Positions 38,040-48,243 of a stretch of 64,000 nt of DNA are shown piece after piece. Both the position numbers and the translations under genes were made by a program. The stretch spans positions 1-64,000 of the forward strand of contig JAOKVV010000007.1 of the NCBI GenBank assembly GCA_028336925.1. The letters run 5' to 3'. The stretch's first letter is position 1. Each line of letters opens with the position of its first letter. This DNA comes from Vicingaceae bacterium. GTDB taxonomy: Bacteria > Bacteroidota > Bacteroidia > Flavobacteriales_E > Vicingaceae. The notes beneath the pieces are model-generated. The model did not search any database, had not been told where the DNA came from, and saw only the letters and a program-made list of their open reading frames with translations.

Positions 38040-41000
38040 TTATTTAATAATCAGTTTTTCAACTTTAACACCATTATCATTAATCAATCTTACGAAGTAA
38101 AGACCTCTTTCAACATTTAAGTTGATGTCTTTGCTCAGAGAACCATTGATGTTTAGATTTTCAGAATAAACTATCTGACCATTAATGTTAACTACCTCAA
38201 TTGTTGAATTAAGTGCTGTTACATTTTCAATCTGTAATTTAAACTGTCCATCATTTGGATTCGGATAGAATGAGATGATTGCATTGTTTTTTACAACATC
38301 ATTAATCCCAACACATACTGTAACAGTAACATTAACTGTATCTGTTGCTGTACATCCATTTGCGTCCATTACTGTTACGATATACTGAGAATTAGCAGTA
38401 GTTGGCGTAATCATCTGGGTAGTATCACCTGTATTCCACATATATGATGCAAAAGCACCTGCATCTAGCATAAATCCGTTTGTATCACATACAATTGTAT
38501 CGGATCCTAAGTCTACTGTTGGTGCAAAAACAACATCGGTGTAACGCATTGGGAAAATTTGATATCCACTAGTGTAAGGATTTGAATTGTCAAATTGACC
38601 TCCAATACCATTAACTGAGCAAATAACGTCACCAACCGTGAATGTTAAACTATCTAATACATCAGTATCAGAATCAATCCTCATAGTGAAAGTGTTAGTT
38701 CCATCAAACAAATCAATGTTTTTAGATGAACCACTTGGAACGTTGGTTACTGTTAAGTTCTCCATTCTGATTAACTGAGATTCTGTTGTCTCATCTAATG
38801 AAGTAACTAATGTATGTGCAGGTAAAGATGCATTTGTAGAAATAATCATGATCGAATCAGGGAATAACTCAGTTAATCCATTATATTGATCAATATAACC
38901 TCTTACCATTATGGAATCACCTTCATTAACTACATAATTACTAACATCTGTAAAATTGTAGATATTAATTCCTTCAGGAGTCGATCCTGATTGATCAATG
39001 ATAGTGAAAGAAATACCATTATTACCATCTAAATCTATACCTGCAACTGTACCTGATGTAAAGCAAGTAACGTTTAATGAATCTGCAACACCTGTAGTTG
39101 CATCAACTGTGTTAATTGTTCCAATTGGGTAGTAAGGAACTGGTGCAGGTGGGTTTCCAAATTCTACATAGTCAACATAGTATGTTTCTGAAGCAGTTGG
39201 GGATGTACCAAAATTATAGAAAATTGACATTTTGTTGTAAGTACTTGCAAAATTAATTGCAGGTGTATTAGCAACATTTAAAGTCATATCAAAATTCAAA
39301 GTATCCCATCCATTGGCTACCGTAGTTAACACTTCTGATTCTACACTAATTGTTCCATTGTTGTAATCTTCAACTTTTAATCGAACAGGTGTACCTGCTG
39401 AGGGAGAATAAACTACCGCTCTTATGGTTGTATTTCCTGTTGAGAATGGAATTGCTGTAGACAATGAATCTCCTAGAGTTGTACCTGCCCAAACTTGAGC
39501 TCCAATTCCTTTGATAGATTGTAATACAAGATTAGTAGCATTTGTTGGATCAGCTACTAAAGCAGAAGCGTTACCACCAAAATCTATTGTACTGTAGTTA
39601 ACATTCGTTGTATCATCCCAAGTTATTGGTAAAGCAATTACTGCTTTAGTTGGAGCAGGCGGTCCTGCATTTACACTTACGTCCTCTACATAATCTACAT
39701 AATATGTTTCTGCAGTAGTCGGCGAAACACCGAAATTGTAAAATATTGACATTTTATCGTAAGTGTTTGCAAAGTTAATTGCTGCTGTACCTACAATATG
39801 ATTGCTAAAGTTAAAACTTAAAGTATCCCAACCGTTAGCAACAGTTGTATTAACAGCTGTTTCAACACTTATTCCGGGATTTGTTTTATCTTCAACTTTT
39901 AATCGAACTTCAAGATTTGCTGCAGGAGAATATACAACTGCTCTAATAGTAGTAGTACCTGATGCAAATGCAATTGGAGTTGCTAAAGAATCTCCTAAAG
40001 TTGTACCTGCCCAAACTTGAGCACCAATACCTTTGATAGATTGCAATACCTTATTGGAAGCATTTGTTGGATCTGCTACTAAACTAGAAGCATTTCCACC
40101 GAAATCTATCGTAGTGTAATCAACATTAGCTGTATCATCCCAAGTTATTGGTAAAGAAATTGGTGATAATGGTGTTACTTCAATAGTATAATCTTCAAAA
40201 GAAGCCCATGTTCCTGTATAGCATGGAGTTGGAGGTCCAACATCTGCACCACCAATTCTCATTCTATATTGTCCAAGAGGCACATTTGAAGGTACATTCC
40301 AATTTGCTGTTAATGTAGTTGGATTAGTGCTTAACGATACTCCTGAGTACACATTTTCTAATGTGTCATCAAAATCTAAATCATTATTCCAATCCACCCA
40401 AATTTCAGTTGTGTATGTATATCCTGTTGAATACGTAATGTCAATTGAAACTGGGCCTCCAATTTTAACTGCACCAATTAAGTTGGTATAATCTGCATAG
40501 TTTCCTGGTTCTGCACCTGTTGTATTATTTACCGTATCAAAAGATACATTTGTAATACCACTTCCGTCAACTGAAGCAGGTGCAGGAATACAATATCCTG
40601 TGTAAAAAGAAGATTGGATCCTCATTGTGGTGTCTCCAGCAGAGCATATAGCTCTTACGTACCAATCATAATTAGTATTAGCGGTTAAGCCTGTAAGACT
40701 AGCATTTGTTGCTGAAACAATAACAGAAGTACCTGTACCTAATACAAACCCTGCTGTATCGTATTCTAACTCAAAGGTTGCTGTAGGGTTAATATCAACC
40801 CAATTTAAATCAACCGAAGTTTGAGTTAAGTTAGCAATAGATGGGGAAGAAGGTTGGAAACAACTAGGAGGCATTCCAAGACTAATGTCGTCAATTCCTA
40901 AATCTCCTGTAAAGCTACTACCTGCAACTCCTACAAATTTCAACTGGATTAATTTTCCTTCTAATCCATTAATTAGGTGAGCATCTAATCTCCAAGCATC

Positions 41001-44000
41001 AGATTGATTAGCCTGTTGTTGACCTGTAAATGAACTAATAGGAATTAGCGTTCCATTTGTATCTACAAAAACTTCTAAGGCACCCATTGAAGCACCATAC
41101 ATATGATACCAATATTCAAGATAAACTGTCGTATCATTTGGACCTAAAAAGATCTGAGGTGATACAAGCGTATCTGAGTTTCCTTGAGTTGATCCAGAAG
41201 TTTCAAGGTATACAAATGTTCCTCCTGCACCAATTGTGTGGTCAGCAGCAGGTCCTGTACCTGAAGAACCTGTGGATGATCCTGATTGAAATCTAGGATT
41301 AGTCGCAGCTGTTCTCGTCCACCCATTTGTTCCAATTGAAGAACTAGTTCCAAAAATTTCGAAATCCTCCATAAATGGCACTAATTCAGGAGCTGTAAAT
41401 TCAACTGCACCAATATCAGGTGTGGTTGTGCTTCTTGGATTTCCATTAATATCAGTCGTTAAACCTGTTACAGGAGTTCCCTTATTATCCAATGAGTCAG
41501 ATAGTGGAGTAAGATCATTGGGTACATTAATAAACATTGGGTCATCGCTAAGTGAGTTAACGTTTAAAGTAGCATTTGCTGATTGAAAAGCTGCTAAATC
41601 CGTATAAACAGGGATTCCAAATTTAACGAGATTTGAACCACTAGTATAGAAAATATTGTAATCCATGGTAATTGGGTTTCCATCTAAACCATAAAATGCA
41701 TAATCCCCACCATTACTACTGAAAATATTATTACTAATGTCAAGATTAACATCATCGTTAAGGTAAATACCATAATCCGATGCAGAGGTTGTGTTGTGAT
41801 AAACGTTTATTTCTTCTACGTCATCTAGATATAAACCATCATCACCGCCTATAAAGATATTGTTAGCAATTAGTGATTTAGTGCTAACTGTATTATCATA
41901 GTTGTAATCATTACCTTCTAATCCATTGTCATTTCCCTTAAATCGGTTACCCGTAATAGTAAAGTTTTCAAGATCTGAAGAGTACATTCCATCACTAAAA
42001 GAACTGTTTAAACCATCGACAAAATTATTAGTAATTGTTACGTCGTTGTAACCTACTGTGTATAATCCATTATCATCTGCATCTCTAATAACATTATTAT
42101 TAATGGTTAAAGTTTGACTTCTTGCAGCAGCATTGTAGTTCCCATAAACAGATATTCCCCTTTCACCACCTGTTACCAAGTTGTTTGAAATAGTCAAACT
42201 GTCAACATCTGATGTATTATTATCAGAAGTTTCAAGACCTGAAATCATAATACCTGCAACATCTGAAGATGTTCCCACAGGCATTGTTATTATATTGTTA
42301 TCGATAATGATATTATTAGCTCCATTCCATATATGAATACCCCACTTATCAAAGCCAGTACCCGCAGAAACATCAATAGTCATATTTCTAATCGTAAGAT
42401 AACTGGTTCCATCAAGGTTAATAGTTGAAGCTCTGATTGATTGATCATGTGTTACAATAGTATTAACAGCATTACCTCCATCTAATGTAACTGTGTTTGT
42501 TGCACTAGCCCCAGGTATCGAACCAAGGGATACTTGATCATTGTAGGTGCCTGCAGCTACATTTACTGTTACAGGGCCTGATACGCCAATATTGGCAATT
42601 AAATTGGTAAAATCTGCAAAACTTTGAAAGTTAGTACCTCCTGTAGCAACTGCAGAATCAATAGTAAATGTTCCACTCATTGGAAGTCCAACAAAGAAGT
42701 TATTAGCATCACTCCAATCACTGCTATCATTTACTCCACAGATACTTCTTACATACCAATCTAAAGAACTATAAGTTGTAAGACCTGCTAAAGTGTATGG
42801 ATTAGTAATACTAGTAGATACTCTTGTACCTGTTCCTAAAGTAAATCCGGTAGTTCCGTATTCAATTTCCCATGCAGTAGCAGAACCATTTTCTGTCCAT
42901 CCTAAAGTTGCAGCAGTGTTAGTAATGTTACTTGCGGATAAAGATGTTGGTTTTGGACAAGTAACACAAGAGGTAACTTCTACAAGATCAATTGCCATAT
43001 CACCTGTGTAACTAGCACCCCTTGTACTTTTAAATTCTAAATAGATTTGCTGACCTAAGTAGGTATCTAAATTAACTCCAACATTCACAAAAGGATCCGC
43101 TTGATTTGCTTGAACTTGACCACTGTAAGTAAATACATTGGTAAATGGTCCGGAAGCTGAAGTACTAACACCAACTTCAAGTGTTCCCATTGTTGCTCCA
43201 TGTGCATGATACCAAAAAGATAGTTCTGCACCTGATGTAGCCGATGATAAATTTATCAATGGGGATACAGCTGATGTTGTTGCGCCTAATGACCCCGAAG
43301 AAGTTTCAGTATATAAGTAATTTACTCCACTATGCGCAGTGTTTGGACCTGTACCTGAAGAGCCAGTTCCATTTGCATCATAAATCCATCCAAATCCTGA
43401 AGTAACAGTTCCTGTCCAACCACCAACGGTTTCGAAATCGTCAGAAAAATATACTTGTGGACCACCGACTGTACAATTTACTCCTTGTGCAGATTGAATC
43501 AACGTTGTAAATGTAGCTGATGTTGACCAAGGACTAGTATCCCCAACTGTGCAAATACTTCTAACTGTCCAATCGTAGGAGGTAGCGCCTGTTAAACCGC
43601 TTAAAAAAGCAGATTGGCTTGAAGCCATCATTTTAGTTCCTGCGCCCGGCGTGTAACCAGTAGGACCATATTCAAATTGCCAAGAAGTTGCTGTTCCAGC
43701 TTCTGTCCAAGAGATACTTGCAGAGTCTGAAGTAATGTTACTTGTAGCAAGAGATAATGGCTCAGGGCACATTGGTACAGGGCTGTAATAAGCAACAACT
43801 TCCCATGTGTTGTTAACTACATAATTATAAGTTGCACCGCAACCCGTACCTCCATAAGTTCTTCCTAATTCTAATTGAATAAGAACTGTACCTACAGCGC
43901 CATTTGCAAACGTAAGGCCTGTTCTTGAATAAAGTGATGTTCCACCTGAATTTCCAAGACCATTACTTAGCGTTGCTTCTGCAGAATTAGTAGTTGAAGA

Positions 44001-44285
44001 GGATAATCTAGAACGCTGCTCCGACATCCAACCGCCGCCTGCTGCTGTAAAATCGTAAGAAGTAGAAATACTGTCAATTCTATTTCCCGGTGGAATTACT
44101 AACGTAACGGATCCAGGACAACTAGAGCTGCCCGAGCTTGATGTAAAGGAACGATCTGAATCTATATTCCCTGTTTGATAAGTAGCACAGACTGCCCCCG
44201 GAGGACACTGAGCCTTTGAATTGTTAATACTCGCTATAAACCCGACAAATGCGACGATAGCGTAGAAAAAAGTACTTTTCTTCAT
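38040..44285 (-). CDS. Giant multidomain T9SS surface adhesin
   Basis: 2081 aa with signal peptide. Order of domains: N-terminal beta domain; FnIII modules (ASISWTEAGTATSW; TAATLGWTENGSATAW; later SVDLNWVD) alternating with two MAM/jelly-roll-like modules; a right-handed parallel beta-helix (about residues 560-900, many TISNN/ITNN turns); and a GEVED-type module (YTTEIWVDWNNDLDFDD). Two 174-residue tandem modules follow, then an OB-like module, a PKD/Ig-like module with MWNTGDTTQ and a type A sorting domain (ISFYPNPNDGQFKLQI to VEKLIIK). It is a secreted, cell-surface protein; ligand unknown. A matching promoter lies 80 bases upstream. Confidence 0.88.
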   Translation of the reverse strand: MKKSTFFYAIVAFVGFIASINNSKAQCPPGAVCATYQTGNIDSDRSFTSSSGSSSCPGSVTLVIPPGNRIDSISTSYDFTAAGGGWMSEQRSRLSSSTTNSAEATLSNGLGNSGGTSLYSRTGLTFANGAVGTVLIQLELGRTYGGTGCGATYNYVVNNTWEVVAYYSPVPMCPEPLSLATSNITSDSASISWTEAGTATSWQFEYGPTGYTPGAGTKMMASSQSAFLSGLTGATSYDWTVRSICTVGDTSPWSTSATFTTLIQSAQGVNCTVGGPQVYFSDDFETVGGWTGTVTSGFGWIYDANGTGSSGTGPNTAHSGVNYLYTETSSGSLGATTSAVSPLINLSSATSGAELSFWYHAHGATMGTLEVGVSTSASGPFTNVFTYSGQVQANQADPFVNVGVNLDTYLGQQIYLEFKSTRGASYTGDMAIDLVEVTSCVTCPKPTSLSASNITNTAATLGWTENGSATAWEIEYGTTGFTLGTGTRVSTSITNPYTLAGLTTYSSLDWYVRSICGVNDSSDWSDANNFFVGLPMSGTFTIDSAVATGGTNFQSFADFTNLIANIGVSGPVTVNVAAGTYNDQVSLGSIPGASATNTVTLDGGNAVNTIVTHDQSIRASTINLDGTSYLTIRNMTIDVSAGTGFDKWGIHIWNGANNIIIDNNIITMPVGTSSDVAGIMISGLETSDNNTSDVDSLTISNNLVTGGERGISVYGNYNAAARSQTLTINNNVIRDADDNGLYTVGYNDVTITNNFVDGLNSSFSDGMYSSDLENFTITGNRFKGNDNGLEGNDYNYDNTVSTKSLIANNIFIGGDDGLYLDDVEEINVYHNTTSASDYGIYLNDDVNLDISNNIFSSNGGDYAFYGLDGNPITMDYNIFYTSGSNLVKFGIPVYTDLAAFQSANATLNVNSLSDDPMFINVPNDLTPLSDSLDNKGTPVTGLTTDINGNPRSTTTPDIGAVEFTAPELVPFMEDFEIFGTSSSIGTNGWTRTAATNPRFQSGSSTGSSGTGPAADHTIGAGGTFVYLETSGSTQGNSDTLVSPQIFLGPNDTTVYLEYWYHMYGASMGALEVFVDTNGTLIPISSFTGQQQANQSDAWRLDAHLINGLEGKLIQLKFVGVAGSSFTGDLGIDDISLGMPPSCFQPSSPSIANLTQTSVDLNWVDINPTATFELEYDTAGFVLGTGTSVIVSATNASLTGLTANTNYDWYVRAICSAGDTTMRIQSSFYTGYCIPAPASVDGSGITNVSFDTVNNTTGAEPGNYADYTNLIGAVKIGGPVSIDITYSTGYTYTTEIWVDWNNDLDFDDTLENVYSGVSLSTNPTTLTANWNVPSNVPLGQYRMRIGGADVGPPTPCYTGTWASFEDYTIEVTPLSPISLPITWDDTANVDYTTIDFGGNASSLVADPTNASNKVLQSIKGIGAQVWAGTTLGDSLATPIAFASGTTTIRAVVYSPAANLEVRLKVEDKTNPGISVETAVNTTVANGWDTLSFNFSNHIVGTAAINFANTYDKMSIFYNFGVSPTTAETYYVDYVEDVSVNAGPPAPTKAVIALPITWDDTTNVNYSTIDFGGNASALVADPTNATNLVLQSIKGIGAQVWAGTTLGDSLSTAIPFSTGNTTIRAVVYSPSAGTPVRLKVEDYNNGTISVESEVLTTVANGWDTLNFDMTLNVANTPAINFASTYNKMSIFYNFGTSPTASETYYVDYVEFGNPPAPVPYYPIGTINTVDATTGVADSLNVTCFTSGTVAGIDLDGNNGISFTIIDQSGSTPEGINIYNFTDVSNYVVNEGDSIMVRGYIDQYNGLTELFPDSIMIISTNASLPAHTLVTSLDETTESQLIRMENLTVTNVPSGSSKNIDLFDGTNTFTMRIDSDTDVLDSLTFTVGDVICSVNGIGGQFDNSNPYTSGYQIFPMRYTDVVFAPTVDLGSDTIVCDTNGFMLDAGAFASYMWNTGDTTQMITPTTANSQYIVTVMDANGCTATDTVNVTVTVCVGINDVVKNNAIISFYPNPNDGQFKLQIENVTALNSTIEVVNINGQIVYSENLNINGSLSKDINLNVERGLYFVRLINDNGVKVEKLIIK
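39164..40160 (-). repeat. Two tandem 174-codon modules within the adhesin
   Basis: Two copies offset by exactly 522 bases, each running from LPITWDD to ETYYVDYVE. They share stretches such as LQSIKGIGAQVWAGTTLGDS identically and long near-identical DNA blocks, while loops differ. This points to tandem duplication of a lectin- or CBM-like jelly-roll module. Confidence 0.85.
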
Positions 44286-44364
44286 AAGTTAAGTAATTGA
44301 TTATTAATTAATTAGTTCACTCTCTAGTTGTTGTAGTAGATCATCACTCGAGAAAAATGAATCT

Positions 44365-44395
44365 CAAAGCTATCTTAATTCATTGGATTCTCAAA
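44365..44395 (-). promoter_or_regulatory. Full Bacteroidota promoter for the adhesin
   Basis: Minus strand: TTTG at 44395-44392, 19-base spacer, TAGCTTTG at 44372-44365. Predicted leader is about 70 bases. Confidence 0.68.
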
Positions 44396-44711
44396 ATTTT
44401 ACCCACCCAATTGTTAATAACTTTTTAAATATTATTTAATTTTAGAAGTTAAAGTTATTTTTAAAATTGGGTAAAATGAATAAAATAATAATTAAATCTA
44501 TTGAATACAATACAGGAATAATTCTCTACACACACCCTAATAATTTAGAGTTTAGTTGCGTTTTAATTTATTATTAATTAAGTATAAAATTGCTTTAGGA
44601 GTTTACTATACTTTAACCAACTTGTGTAAGATTAAAAAAGTTGAACTCCGTAAATTTTATTTAAATTTTAGGATTATTACCTAAAAGGCTATTTTAGGTT
44701 CAACTATTATA

Positions 44712-44739
44712 TTGAAAGAAAAAAACATTTTTAGTTTTG
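44712..44739 (+). promoter_or_regulatory. Full promoter before the T10-tract gene
   Basis: TTG at 44712-44714, 17-base spacer, TAGTTTTG at 44732-44739, 20 bases before ATG 44760. It supports transcription of the upstream, out-of-frame signal peptide. Confidence 0.62.
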
Positions 44740-44759
44740 AGAGTGAAATCATTTATGTT

Positions 44760-45259
44760 ATGCTGTATAAAGTATTTATAACTATTTTTTTTTTAGTTGT
44801 TTAGTAACAAAAGCGTTTAATTCAGATTCTCTAAGTTTAAAGCTTAAAGGGGAAATTTTAATCCAAACTGATGAGCCTTCAATTTGTGATATTTATTTAT
44901 ATCGAGGTAATGATTTGATCGATAGTATTAAATCTTCTGCAGCAGGTATATTTGAAATAGATGTTAAATTAGGATATAATTACACCTTAGAAATTAGTAA
45001 GCCTGGATTTTATTCAAAAAGGTTTTGTATAAATGCAGAGGTAGATGACATTAACACAAATTTCCCTAATTTTGAGTTTATATGTGAAATGTTTCATAGA
45101 AACAATGAGATAGAATATACTATTTTAGATTTTCCTGTAACAATTATCCAAGTAAATAAAAAGAAGGAAGAATTTGAATACAGTAAATCTTATACAAAGC
45201 ACATTAATAAAAAACGAAAAAGTCTTAATCAAGAAATGTCACAAAATTTTGAATTCTAA
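44760..45259 (+). CDS. Small exported CarboxypepD_reg-like protein, signal peptide out of frame at a T10 tract
   Basis: The track lists only the 3' part (from TTG 44915), but the same frame is open back to 44771 and encodes NSDSLSLKLKGEILIQTDE, continuing into a carboxypeptidase-regulatory-like beta domain (GIFEIDVKLGYNYTLEISK). ATG 44760 starts MLYKVFITIFF, a typical signal peptide, in another frame. The two frames join if the run of ten T at 44785-44794 had eleven (MLYKVFITIFFFSCLVTKAF). As sequenced, translation from the ATG stops after 14 codons. Roughly 165 aa if joined. Function unknown; possible phase-variable or slippage-expressed surface/periplasmic protein. Confidence 0.55.
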
Positions 45260-45390
45260 AATATGGTGGCCAATGTGTGTTAGGGATTGCACACATTAAT
45301 GTTAAACGACTTAAAAATAAGTACCTACTACTTTTGACAGCATATCGTCAATTCCAAAAGGAGTTTGTAAGTTTGTTTTAACCCCCATTA

Positions 45391-45420
45391 AGCCGTTCTA
45401 TTTCTGAATAGAACGGCTTT
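45391..45420. terminator. Bidirectional terminator
   Basis: AGCCGTTCTATT pairs perfectly with AATAGAACGGCT (12 bp, loop TCTG). It serves the plus-strand small gene and the convergent PorE-like operon end. Confidence 0.78.
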
Positions 45421-45421
45421 C

Positions 45422-47230
45422 TTATTTTATCCGGATTGCTCGAATTTCAATTTTTCTACTTTTTATTGCATCATATAAGTAGATAGAGTTTATATCTTCA
45501 TTGTATTGATCTTCTTGACCTTCACCTAATGCTTCTTTCTGTAAAACTAATTGGCCTTTATCTATAAAAGGTATAAAAGCACCGTTATCATATTGTTCTA
45601 AGGTTTGAACAAAGCTATTTATTCTTCTTTGACTTAATGAGTAGTTATAATCCTTATCGGCAAGGGAACTCGAAAACCCCTGAATTAATAAAGTGATGCT
45701 GTCGTTATTTGATAACTCACTTTTCAAAAATTTAAATATTCTTAATAAATAGGTTTCACTCAATAGAGACCATTCAAAAAAGTCTTCGATTTCATCATGA
45801 TTAATAATAGAAGTCGCTGTCTTTTGAAGGTATTCATTTTTCTTGTTTTGGTAGTTATCTAGTAATTGGAAATAAGTCTTTGTGCTTATGTTTTCATTCT
45901 CTGAAAACTTTGGTTGGTCATTGTCAAAGTAAAGTGTGATTGGGAAATAGTTTTCTAAAGAGTCAATTTGAGGGTTGTTTTTTAAAGAATCTACTTTATA
46001 AAACAATAGGTCGTTACAACAAAAACCATTTAACAAAGAATTGTTTGATAAACGATTACTAGTTAAAAAGTAGGTATTGTTGTTAATAGAAAAGTAAAGA
46101 TCGTTTAAGGGCGAGTTTACTGCACTAAAATTCTTAACCTCATCAACATGATTGAATAAATCCGTATTTACACTGAAAACATCAAATCCACCTTTGTTTG
46201 CGTGCCAATTACTTGAAAAATATAATGTTCCCGATAAGTAAAATGGTGTTAATTCATCACCTGGGGTATTAATTGTTGATGGCAGTAATTTAGGGGTTTC
46301 ATAATTGCCGTTGTTTACTTTACTCGCCCATAAATCATAACCACCCAAACCGCCCGGCCTATTAGAAGAGAATATTAAAAAACTTTCATTATTTACCTCT
46401 GCTATGGTGGGCTGAGTATTTGTGAATCCATTTTTTTGAAGCGACTTGACGATGGTAAATTGCATGCTTTTTGTAGTATCAAATTCTGTATAGGCAATAT
46501 TGCAAATACCATTGGTGTCACAAACACTAAAATAGAGTAGATTTTTGCTTTTTAAATAAAATGGATTAGCTATTTGATAAACAGTTGCATCAATACCGAA
46601 ATTAAGTTCTTTTCCCTTTGTCCAGCTTTCATTGACTTGGATGGTTTGATAAATTTTACTTTTGATGTTTTCTCCTTTGGAATTTACTGCAGCATATAAG
46701 CCTAATTGATCCGCAATTGAATAAAATGAATATTCTGCATTTTCAGAATTAACACCTGTTCCAAAGGATTTGAAGGGAATTATCTCCCCTTCCGCTTGAA
46801 GCGCGAATTCACAGGACGTAAGGTATTGTTTTATAAGCTGGTAAGAGGAGCTTTCCTTTTTTCTTCTGAACGGGGTGAGTGCTCTTTGGTAGTATCTTTT
46901 CGCATTTCTATAGTCTCCTAATTGGTTGTAAGATAGAGCTATTAATAAACTAACTTGAGTGAATTTTCTATCTCTATCAGTATTGTAAATTGGTTTTAAT
47001 AGGGATACAGCTTTATTAAAATTGTTTACCTCAAAATAGGATTTGGCTAGTAAATAGCGAGCTCGTATTTCATTAGGGTAAACCTTAGTAAAATCTTTAA
47101 GTAATTCAATAGTAGATATGTATTCTCCTTTTGAGTATGCCTCGTTGGCTAATTGAATAACTTGTTTCTTATTTTGAGAATAGACAAATGAAAAGATAAA
47201 AAAGAATATAAAAGTAAGTTTTATCTTCAT
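45422..47230 (-). CDS. PorE-like TPR/WD40/OmpA outer-membrane protein
   Basis: 602 aa. Signal peptide ending FSFVYSQ, three or so TPRs (about residues 20-150), a PD40/WD40-like propeller (FSSNRPGGLGGYDLW near 300; LYFSSNWHANKGGFDVF near 345), and a C-terminal OmpA-like peptidoglycan-binding domain with NYSLSQRRINSF near 540. This architecture (TPR, WD40, OmpA) is that of PorE, which links the T9SS outer-membrane complex to the cell wall. No CarboxypepD_reg domain is obvious between the parts. It ends the operon with the SprF-like and type B CTD genes. Confidence 0.82.
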   Translation of the reverse strand: MKIKLTFIFFFIFSFVYSQNKKQVIQLANEAYSKGEYISTIELLKDFTKVYPNEIRARYLLAKSYFEVNNFNKAVSLLKPIYNTDRDRKFTQVSLLIALSYNQLGDYRNAKRYYQRALTPFRRKKESSSYQLIKQYLTSCEFALQAEGEIIPFKSFGTGVNSENAEYSFYSIADQLGLYAAVNSKGENIKSKIYQTIQVNESWTKGKELNFGIDATVYQIANPFYLKSKNLLYFSVCDTNGICNIAYTEFDTTKSMQFTIVKSLQKNGFTNTQPTIAEVNNESFLIFSSNRPGGLGGYDLWASKVNNGNYETPKLLPSTINTPGDELTPFYLSGTLYFSSNWHANKGGFDVFSVNTDLFNHVDEVKNFSAVNSPLNDLYFSINNNTYFLTSNRLSNNSLLNGFCCNDLLFYKVDSLKNNPQIDSLENYFPITLYFDNDQPKFSENENISTKTYFQLLDNYQNKKNEYLQKTATSIINHDEIEDFFEWSLLSETYLLRIFKFLKSELSNNDSITLLIQGFSSSLADKDYNYSLSQRRINSFVQTLEQYDNGAFIPFIDKGQLVLQKEALGEGQEDQYNEDINSIYLYDAIKSRKIEIRAIRIK

Positions 47231-47231
47231 T

Positions 47232-48242
47232 TTACATAAAATTAGGACACTTAGTGCCTCTTTTATAGTGTGGTTTATAATTGTTAATCAAATGAACAAT
47301 TGATATTTCCAATCCACCTTTATTGTTATTCGCTTGGGTCAAGTCTGATGTTCCAATATCATAACTAAAGGAAAGGGATGTTTGGGTTAATTCTAAACCG
47401 ACATTTATTATTGCTGCATCCTTATTTCTATAAAAAACACCTCCTGTTATTGCTTTTCTAGCGTACCTCGTTTTTTCAAAGTAATACCTTAAATTGCTTC
47501 CTATAATAACTTCTTGTGCTTTCCCTTGTTTCATAAACAATACACTTGGTTGAATATCAATAAGCTGATTTACTAGAAATGTTGATGAGAAATGATAGGC
47601 AGTTCGCATTTCTAATTGTTGATCTTCAAGTTGTAAGAAGCTATTTTTAGGCCGCAGTAAATTGTGAAATGCAATTCCGAATTTTATAGCATTATCAGAA
47701 TTTATAGCATAATTAATATGAGATCCTACAGATGGATTGAAATAGCCAAAAGATTCACTGTTAAAGTTTTCGCCATTTGGATTATTTGGATTGTACGAAT
47801 TACCAACATATTGCTTGTCAAATGAAAAGCTGTTTACATCTACTTTAACTTGCTGATAGGAAAGTCCGGCGCCAATACTTACCGATAATGTAGAATCATA
47901 ATTTAAGTTTTGTGAGTAATTGAAATTTATAGCGAAATTCGATTGTGTTAAGTTTTCCGATCCTGCTTGATCCTGAAACAATAGTAATCCGTAGCTAATT
48001 CGTTTTACTTTAAATAAATTTTTACCTTCTACAGAAAAGGAGTAGGTTTTATAACCTTCTCCAATAGAACTCCATTGATTTCTAAAATTTCCAACTAGTC
48101 TGTATTTAGCATTAAAATTTCCGGTAAGTGAAGGATTTAAATTTAATGGAGATTGGTTGTATTGCGAAAAATGTATGTCCTGTCCCACCAAGGGATGGAA
48201 AAGTGTAATTAGTAAAATGAATATGTAGTATTGTTTCTTCAA
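47232..48242 (-). CDS. PorP/SprF family T9SS outer-membrane protein
   Basis: 336 aa from a TTG start one base after the upstream stop; that start is needed for the signal peptide. After the signal comes the family N-terminus GQDIHFSQYNQSPLNLNPSL, followed by FRNQWSSIG and strand-rich barrel sequence. PorP/SprF proteins are needed for secretion and anchoring of type B CTD cargo, such as SprB with SprF in Flavobacterium johnsoniae. Its position between the giant type B CTD protein and a PorE-like protein fits a dedicated export unit. Confidence 0.9.
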   Translation of the reverse strand: MKKQYYIFILLITLFHPLVGQDIHFSQYNQSPLNLNPSLTGNFNAKYRLVGNFRNQWSSIGEGYKTYSFSVEGKNLFKVKRISYGLLLFQDQAGSENLTQSNFAINFNYSQNLNYDSTLSVSIGAGLSYQQVKVDVNSFSFDKQYVGNSYNPNNPNGENFNSESFGYFNPSVGSHINYAINSDNAIKFGIAFHNLLRPKNSFLQLEDQQLEMRTAYHFSSTFLVNQLIDIQPSVLFMKQGKAQEVIIGSNLRYYFEKTRYARKAITGGVFYRNKDAAIINVGLELTQTSLSFSYDIGTSDLTQANNNKGGLEISIVHLINNYKPHYKRGTKCPNFM

Positions 48243-48243
48243 T

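Larger units (their letters stand above)
44286..44759. other. AT-rich gene-free stretch with two divergent promoters
   Basis: 474 bases between the adhesin and the small exported protein. It holds a full minus-strand promoter near its left end and a full plus-strand promoter near its right end, both annotated separately. Between them I see only AT-rich sequence with no RNA gene or convincing ORF. Confidence 0.6.

Noticed and set aside
39164-40160. CRISPR-like direct repeats
   Set aside because: The repeat unit is 522 bases and coding in phase; there are no short repeats with unique spacers anywhere in the window.
38040-44285. Opposite-strand ORFs of 70-80 aa inside the adhesin
   Set aside because: They are shadows of a low-complexity coding gene, with no start signals or domain content.
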